26,502 bases of DNA from contig JBBUBW010000014.1 of NCBI GenBank assembly GCA_038058095.1, positions 1 to 26,502 on the forward strand, read 5' to 3'. This document shows, piece by piece, positions 23,159 through 26,502 of the stretch. The translations under genes were made by a program, and so were the position numbers. Below the pieces are notes generated by a model that worked only from the letters and a program-made list of their open reading frames with translations, was not told where the DNA came from and did not search any database. Position 1 is the first letter of the stretch, and every line of letters begins with the position of its first letter. The stretch comes from VMFW01 sp038058095. Its GTDB lineage: Bacteria; Patescibacteriota; Minisyncoccia; UBA6257; 2-01-FULL-56-20.

Positions 23159-23920
23159 TCACTCGCTTTTAGCCCGAATAAAGAAATGAGTGGCGGGCAA
23201 ATTAACATCGGCAAGAAATGGATGGCTGATAGCGAAGGGCTCACGCGTGTTGGGCGCAATAACGGGGAGTTCCGTTTCGGATGCTCCTACTGGTTTGCCG
23301 AAACGACCGTTGAAAATAGCAATAATTTTAATTTCGTTTAATTTCCAAATGCTTTGATTAGCTAAAGAACCACTGATTTTAATTTGATTATTGTCTGTAG
23401 AAAAAGAGATACCCTCTATGCTGATTTCGGGTTTTTTGAAATCATCGCTTTTTACCCATTCAGCTTTATCTAAAATCACTTCGAGGCGGCTCGGGGATGA
23501 AGACCCAACTTCCAAGTTGGGAGCGAGGATATATCCAGTTTCGCCGGCGTATAAAAATAAATCTCCGGTTATGCCTACGATAACCTTATCGCTGTTGTCG
23601 TAAGCATTGAGGGTATACTTGAAATTTTTGGCGGCGAAATCGGCGTTGGGATTTTTAACTTCGGCGAAGAGGCTAACGTGCCCACTATCGAGACGGAAAA
23701 TTTTTTGCTGGATTATTTCTAATTTATTACTAAATCCGGCAGGAAAACAACTTAGGCTACAGGGGCCACCGCAGTCAATCTCCTCTTCGTTTTGGTTTTG
23801 GGTTTTATCGAAACAAGTTGGATCAGCTTTAATAAAATTCAAATAGAATCCCCAGCCAATAAACGCGAGGAGGAGGAAATAAAAAAAACCATAAATGAGT
23901 TGTTTTAATCGCCTATTCAT
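23159..23920 (-). CDS. Membrane-anchored extracytoplasmic protein with Cys motif
   Basis: A 253-residue protein with an N-terminal membrane helix (about 8-29) and an extracytoplasmic part. It starts with a compact cysteine motif, PTCFDKTQNQNEEEIDCGGPC, followed by SLSC (Cys36, 50, 54, 58). That motif recurs in many surface proteins of Patescibacteria as PTCxDGxxNxxExxxDCGGxC. The rest is beta-rich, with two stretches like the FxLYD or late-embryogenesis-type immunoglobulin fold (VSLFAEVKNPNADFAAKNFKY and IKISGSLANQSIWKLNEIKI). Function is unknown; it is presumably surface-exposed or cell-wall associated, consistent with the adjacent rodA and mltG. The start at ATGAAT is preceded by AGAGAAA, the same context as the ancestral ssb start. 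Confidence 0.75.
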   Translation of the reverse strand: MNRRLKQLIYGFFYFLLLAFIGWGFYLNFIKADPTCFDKTQNQNEEEIDCGGPCSLSCFPAGFSNKLEIIQQKIFRLDSGHVSLFAEVKNPNADFAAKNFKYTLNAYDNSDKVIVGITGDLFLYAGETGYILAPNLEVGSSSPSRLEVILDKAEWVKSDDFKKPEISIEGISFSTDNNQIKISGSLANQSIWKLNEIKIIAIFNGRFGKPVGASETELPVIAPNTREPFAISHPFLADVNLPATHFFIRAKSE

Positions 23921-23928
23921 GTTTTTCT

Positions 23929-23970
23929 CTACAGATTACTAATTTAGTACGAATATACGAATAATTATAA
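23929..23970 (-). repeat. TACGAATATACGAA-type dispersed repeat, copy 2
   Basis: It lies directly upstream of the gene starting at 23920. It shares about 30 of its first 36 positions with 13642-13683, and 33 of 42 with 8565-8606. Confidence 0.6.
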
Positions 23971-24030
23971 CTCAATATACTAAACTCTAATAATGAAATG
24001 ATTCTCATACTTGGTGAGTTAAGCGGCGAA

Positions 24031-24068
24031 TCAAAAAACGGCTCGTGAGTTCTTGAGCCGTTTTTTGA
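24031..24068. terminator. Bidirectional terminator after the 24086-24874 gene
   Basis: TCAAAAAACGGCTC (24031-24044) and GAGCCGTTTTTTGA (24055-24068) form a perfect 14-bp stem with T runs on both strands. It closes the minus-strand unit that ends at 24086. Confidence 0.85.
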
Positions 24069-24085
24069 TATATCTTCTTAAGGAT

Positions 24086-24874
24086 TTATGGCGCGGTAGT
24101 CGTACTATTAACTGAACTTCCGAAAGCGGCTTTTAGATCGGTGCGGGCTTTTTCGATGGCGGCTTTGAAGTCGGCCGCAGCCTTGTCGGTCGCAGTTTTA
24201 CGAGCTGATTTCAGAGAATCGAAAGCGGTTTGGAAAGCGTCCTGATCGGTTTTGACGGCAGCTTGGAAAGCATCTCGGGCAGTTTTGATTGCCGTGTTTA
24301 ATGCGTCCCGAACACTTTTGACGTCGGTAGCTGAAGCGCAATCGGTTTTGGCTTTATCAACCGCAACTTTAATGGCGGTCTGAAGAGTCGTGAAAGCAGT
24401 TTGATGCGCGGTTTGCCTTTTATCGATTTCGGTTTTAAGGCCGGTTTCGAAAGCTTTAACTGCGGCATCTACTGCAGTGCGCCGAGCGCTCACCGCGGCC
24501 TTCACGGCAGTTTGAAAAGCGGTGACGGCAGATTTTTGAGCGGTAGTAGTCGCATTCCCCATAAGCTTGTCGAAGTGTTCGGTAAAGTTGGCATCACGCT
24601 CGGTTCTATTTTCGGTTCTTTTCGCCACAAACTCATTCCATTTGTTCTCGATATTCTCCCGATGGGTTTCCTTTTTTGATTTGAGTTCGTTAAGGCGATT
24701 ACCAACGTTTTGATCAATCTCCGATAAGCGAGATCTAATGCGGACGCAGACTTCACTAATTCCTCGATTAGCTTCTTTAGTGCTTGAGGAAGTACCTTGA
24801 GCAGAAACTATAGACGGTAGCACTAAGGGAACAATTAGGGCGCTTCCAATTAAAGAGATAATGAATTTTTTCAT
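24086..24874 (-). CDS. Secreted Ala-rich protein with 11-residue (hendecad) repeats
   Basis: A 262-residue protein with a signal peptide (MKKFIISLIGSALIVPLVLPSIVSAQG, cleavage probably after SAQ or nearby). A charged helical region (about 35-110) is followed by regular 11-residue repeats such as AFQTAVKAAVS, ARRTAVDAAVK and AFETGLKTEID. After a break around DCASATDVKS come AFQAAVKTDQD, AFQTAFDSLKS, ARKTATDKAAA and DFKAAIEKART. Such hendecads favour long, weakly right-handed coiled coils. Two cysteines (about 43 and 180) could form disulphides. I do not recognise a family; a fibrous surface or stalk protein is the natural inference. The gene begins 1 nt after the stop of the gene at 24876-25166, so it is translationally coupled to it. 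Confidence 0.75.
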   Translation of the reverse strand: MKKFIISLIGSALIVPLVLPSIVSAQGTSSSTKEANRGISEVCVRIRSRLSEIDQNVGNRLNELKSKKETHRENIENKWNEFVAKRTENRTERDANFTEHFDKLMGNATTTAQKSAVTAFQTAVKAAVSARRTAVDAAVKAFETGLKTEIDKRQTAHQTAFTTLQTAIKVAVDKAKTDCASATDVKSVRDALNTAIKTARDAFQAAVKTDQDAFQTAFDSLKSARKTATDKAAADFKAAIEKARTDLKAAFGSSVNSTTTAP

Positions 24875-24875
24875 G

Positions 24876-25166
24876 CTACTGGATATTGCTTGTGTTTAGA
24901 GATTGATCAAGAGAGCTAAAATCTTCCGGAGCGGTGAGTGAGCTATTGGTATCGGCTGGAGCTTGAGCATCGGCGCCGGCTTCAGAAAGAATGGAGTTAA
25001 CCGCATCATCAATGTTGCCGGTAGCGGGTTTAAGAGTCACGGGTGTTTCGGCTGCAGGCTGATTTTCTTTAGTTGGCGTAGTAGGTTCTTCTTTACTACT
25101 AGTTAAAAGAATAATACCGACGACAATTATTATAATGATTAGAATCCAAATAGTTTTTTTATTCAT
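24876..25166 (-). CDS. Small single-pass membrane protein with acidic tail
   Basis: The 96-residue product has a very hydrophobic N-terminal helix at about residues 5-23 (Ile-rich) and a disordered, Pro/Thr/Ala/Asp-rich exterior tail with no recognised domain. It ends 1 nt before the hendecad-repeat gene, so the two are almost certainly made together and probably act together on the outside of the membrane. It starts about 65 nt after the YggU-like gene. Its start context (AAGAAAAACATGAATA) resembles that of the 23159-23920 gene. Function is unknown. Confidence 0.6.
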   Translation of the reverse strand: MNKKTIWILIIIIIVVGIILLTSSKEEPTTPTKENQPAAETPVTLKPATGNIDDAVNSILSEAGADAQAPADTNSSLTAPEDFSSLDQSLNTSNIQ

Positions 25167-25231
25167 GTTTTTCTTGATCGTTATCGACCTTTTTATTGAA
25201 TTTACATTTTATCATATTTTTGTTTGTAAAA

Positions 25232-25516
25232 TTAGTAATCAATTCTGATGATTTTTTCTTTGAATTTAAGGCCGGAAATGATAGTGATTTGGCTTTTTTT
25301 GACTTTAAAAAAGTCAGCGAGGAGTTCAATAATTCTTTGATTAGCCCGACCTTCGATAGGGGGAACAGAAACGTAAACTTTATATATCCCCTCGCCCGAA
25401 TGGGATTTTTTTTCGAAAAGAGGCGCTGTTTCTCGTTTGGCGCGCGGAAAAATCTCCCCATCTTTTATAATGCGTTCTTTTTTGGCGTTGGTGATAACTT
25501 TTATTTTGATTTGCAT
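25232..25516 (-). CDS. DUF167/YggU (UPF0235) family protein
   Basis: A 94-residue protein matching the small DUF167 alpha/beta domain: an initial strand MQIKIKVITNAKKERI, the central YKVYVSVPPIEGRANQRIIELLADFFKVKKSQITIISG, which corresponds to the family signature VxAPPxxGKANxxLixxLAxxxxVxxSxVxIxxG, and a final strand KIIRI. The molecular function of the family is unknown. A TACAAT -10-like box lies only 7 nt upstream of the ATG (25524-25529). It is followed by the two coupled surface-protein genes. Confidence 0.85.
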   Translation of the reverse strand: MQIKIKVITNAKKERIIKDGEIFPRAKRETAPLFEKKSHSGEGIYKVYVSVPPIEGRANQRIIELLADFFKVKKSQITIISGLKFKEKIIRIDY

Positions 25517-25523
25517 AATTTAG

Positions 25524-25529
25524 ATTGTA
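25524..25529 (-). promoter_or_regulatory. -10 box of the DUF167 gene
   Basis: TACAAT on the minus strand, 7 nt from the start codon, predicts a leaderless transcript. No convincing -35 box is seen at the right distance. Confidence 0.35.
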
Positions 25530-25582
25530 ACAAAAAACATACCAACAAGTTTTGCTGGCGTATTTTTTAGGATGCTGGTTAT

Positions 25583-25840
25583 CTATCCTTTCAGAAGTCT
25601 GTGGGCTGCCAATTCAAGTTCATCTATGGCCTTCAAAAAAGCTTCCCTTTTTGGCGGATAAATCGAATTATAATACTCTGGATCAGCTAAGGTGTTTTCG
25701 AGAACTTTAATAGTCTGTTTAAGTGACTCTAGCCCCTGACTCATTTTCTTATCTCCTTCGATATTTTGGACGGGTTCGATTTTGGGGGTGGGTTCTTCTT
25801 CTGGAACACCTTCTTCTGGTTTAAATGATTCTTTTGACAT
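25583..25840 (-). CDS. Small acidic cytoplasmic protein, unknown function
   Basis: The 85-residue product has a Pro/Glu-rich disordered N-terminal third (EEGVPEEEPTPKIEP) and a helical C-terminal part (residues about 35-83, including LADPEYYNSIYPPKREAFLKAIDELELAA) that may form a helical hairpin. No signal peptide or membrane segment is present. I do not recognise a family. It is the first gene after the rRNA operon on this strand. Its promoter (25847-25873) contains a run of eight G in the spacer and abuts an inverted-repeat element, and the -10 box is 6 nt from the ATG. Confidence 0.6.
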   Translation of the reverse strand: MSKESFKPEEGVPEEEPTPKIEPVQNIEGDKKMSQGLESLKQTIKVLENTLADPEYYNSIYPPKREAFLKAIDELELAAHRLLKG

Positions 25841-25846
25841 AACCCA

Positions 25847-25873
25847 ATTTTACCCCCCCCTAGAAGGTGTCAA
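25847..25873 (-). promoter_or_regulatory. Promoter with G8 spacer before the 25583-25840 gene
   Basis: On the minus strand TTGACA (25868-25873) and TAAAAT (25847-25852) are separated by 15 bp, of which the last eight are G. The start codon is 6 nt after the -10 box. Spacing is 2 bp short of optimal, and changes in the G run would tune it. Confidence 0.5.
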
Positions 25874-25940
25874 CCCCATTAGAAATCCACCCCGCTAAAG
25901 GCATGGCGGAGCCACTGGGAGTGGTCTATTTCTAACGGGG
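25874..25940 (-). mobile_element. 67-bp inverted-repeat element with possible 4-bp target duplication
   Basis: CCCCATTAGAAAT (25874-25886) and ATTTCTAACGGGG (25928-25940) are inverted repeats at 12 of 13 positions. The mismatch is the same one as in the alr element at 5051-5100 and gives a G-U pair in minus-strand RNA. TCAA flanks both ends (25870-25873, 25941-25944). The interior has further short stems (CCACT/AGTGG). No ORF is present. Confidence 0.7.
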
Positions 25941-25963
25941 TCAAGTTAAATTGTGGGAATACT

Positions 25964-25983
25964 AAAAACGGCCCAAAATGGGC
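25964..25983 (-). terminator. Probable rRNA operon terminator
   Basis: On the minus strand GCCCA-TTT-TGGGC is followed by CG and T5. The stem is only 5 bp, but it is the first terminator-like structure after the 5S gene. Confidence 0.5.
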
Positions 25984-26002
25984 TTGATAAAGTATATAGG
26001 AA

Positions 26003-26080
26003 TCCCGGGCATATGCCCGGGACCTTCGTTTCATGGCTGAATTTTTTCGTTTAAAACTTAAAATTCAGATGAAGCTTCGG
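26003..26080 (-). repeat. Hairpin unit flanking 5S, copy A (downstream)
   Basis: A 20-bp perfect palindrome (TCCCGGGCAT/ATGCCCGGGA, 26003-26022) is followed by a unit starting CTTCGTTTCATGGCTGAATT and folding through CTGAATTTT/AAAATTCAG. The same unit occurs at 26247-26320 on the other side of the 5S gene, also behind a GC palindrome. Confidence 0.6.
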
Positions 26081-26091
26081 CCTGCGGTGCT

Positions 26092-26208
26092 TTGTTGTCG
26101 GCATATCCTACTTTCCCCCCAAAGGAGTATCATCGGATTTCGGTACTTTCACTTCTCTGTTCGGAATGGGAAGAGGTGGTACACACCGAAATAGAACACC
26201 GACAACAA
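26092..26208 (-). rRNA. rrf: 5S ribosomal RNA
   Basis: The minus strand carries the conserved 5S core: CCACCTCTTCCCATTCCGAA, then CAGAGAAGTGAAAGTACCG and GGGGGGAAAGTAGGA. The terminal helix is TTGTTGTCGG (26208-26199) with CCGACAACAA (26101-26092). A length of about 117 nt is normal. It lies about 125 nt after the 3' end of 23S on the same strand. Confidence 0.92.
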
Positions 26209-26246
26209 AAAACCGCAGTTAATTTAAATTAAGTCGCATTATAGTT

Positions 26247-26320
26247 CCCGCCACGGCGGGGTCTTCGTTTCATGGCTGAATTTTCTTCGTTTAAAACTCG
26301 AAAATTTAGATGAAACTTTG
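26247..26320 (-). repeat. Hairpin unit flanking 5S, copy B (23S-5S spacer)
   Basis: A GC palindrome CCCGCC-AC-GGCGGG (26247-26260) is followed by CTTCGTTTCATGGCTGAATT and a stem GTTTCAT..CTGAATTTTC (26267-26285) with GAAAATTTAGATGAAAC (26300-26316). It is a near-copy of 26024-26080. Confidence 0.6.
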
Positions 26321-26333
26321 AAAAGTCAGTATT

Positions 26334-26502
<169 letters not shown>

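Noticed and set aside
25159..25461. A 100-codon minus-strand ORF overlapping the DUF167 gene
   Set aside because: It runs in another frame of a clear DUF167 family gene and has no start signal or motif.

Overview
This window looks like a chromosomal segment of a Patescibacterium (Candidate Phyla Radiation), most likely from the Parcubacteria side. The clues are a DUF4012 protein, short divergent core genes, a Cys-rich single-pass surface protein of a type common in these genomes, many short palindromic repeats (some lying in frame inside genes), and ordinary TGA stops, so not a recoded lineage such as Gracilibacteria. The lineage call is inference from gene content; no 16S gene is in the window.

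Layout. (1) 1-1049, + strand: a small islet with a near-consensus promoter, strong Shine-Dalgarno sites and higher GC than the rest. It encodes a small membrane protein and a small lipoprotein and ends in a large hairpin and a terminator. (2) 1054-6660, - strand: serS-alr-ftsQ plus a DUF4012 gene, linking tRNA charging, D-alanine supply and division. (3) 6741-8564, +: thrS. (4) 8678-9049, -: a second high-GC small membrane-protein gene, divergent from miaA (9145-10086, +). (5) 10076-15000 and on, - strand: gatB, tmk, rplK, ssb, rpsF, then a single 2267-residue RpoB-RpoC fusion (14160-20963). (6) 21078-25840, -: mltG and rodA (peptidoglycan), three exported or membrane-anchored proteins, a DUF167/YggU protein and a small acidic protein. 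(7) 26092-26502, -: 5S rRNA and the 3' end of 23S rRNA.

The core genes serve translation (serS, thrS, gatB, miaA, rplK, rpsF, rRNA), transcription (rpoBC), replication and nucleotides (ssb, tmk) and envelope growth (alr, ftsQ, rodA, mltG).

The most striking signals beyond the genes are: a 100-bp element with 16-bp perfect terminal inverted repeats and a 6-bp target duplication inserted exactly at the ssb start codon, creating an upstream ORF that ends 4 nt before the present start; related hairpin elements lying in frame in alr and next to a promoter; a promoter spacer made largely of eight G residues; the rpoB-rpoC fusion; promoters whose -10 boxes sit only a few bases from start codons, implying leaderless mRNAs; and a duplicated hairpin unit on both sides of the 5S gene.
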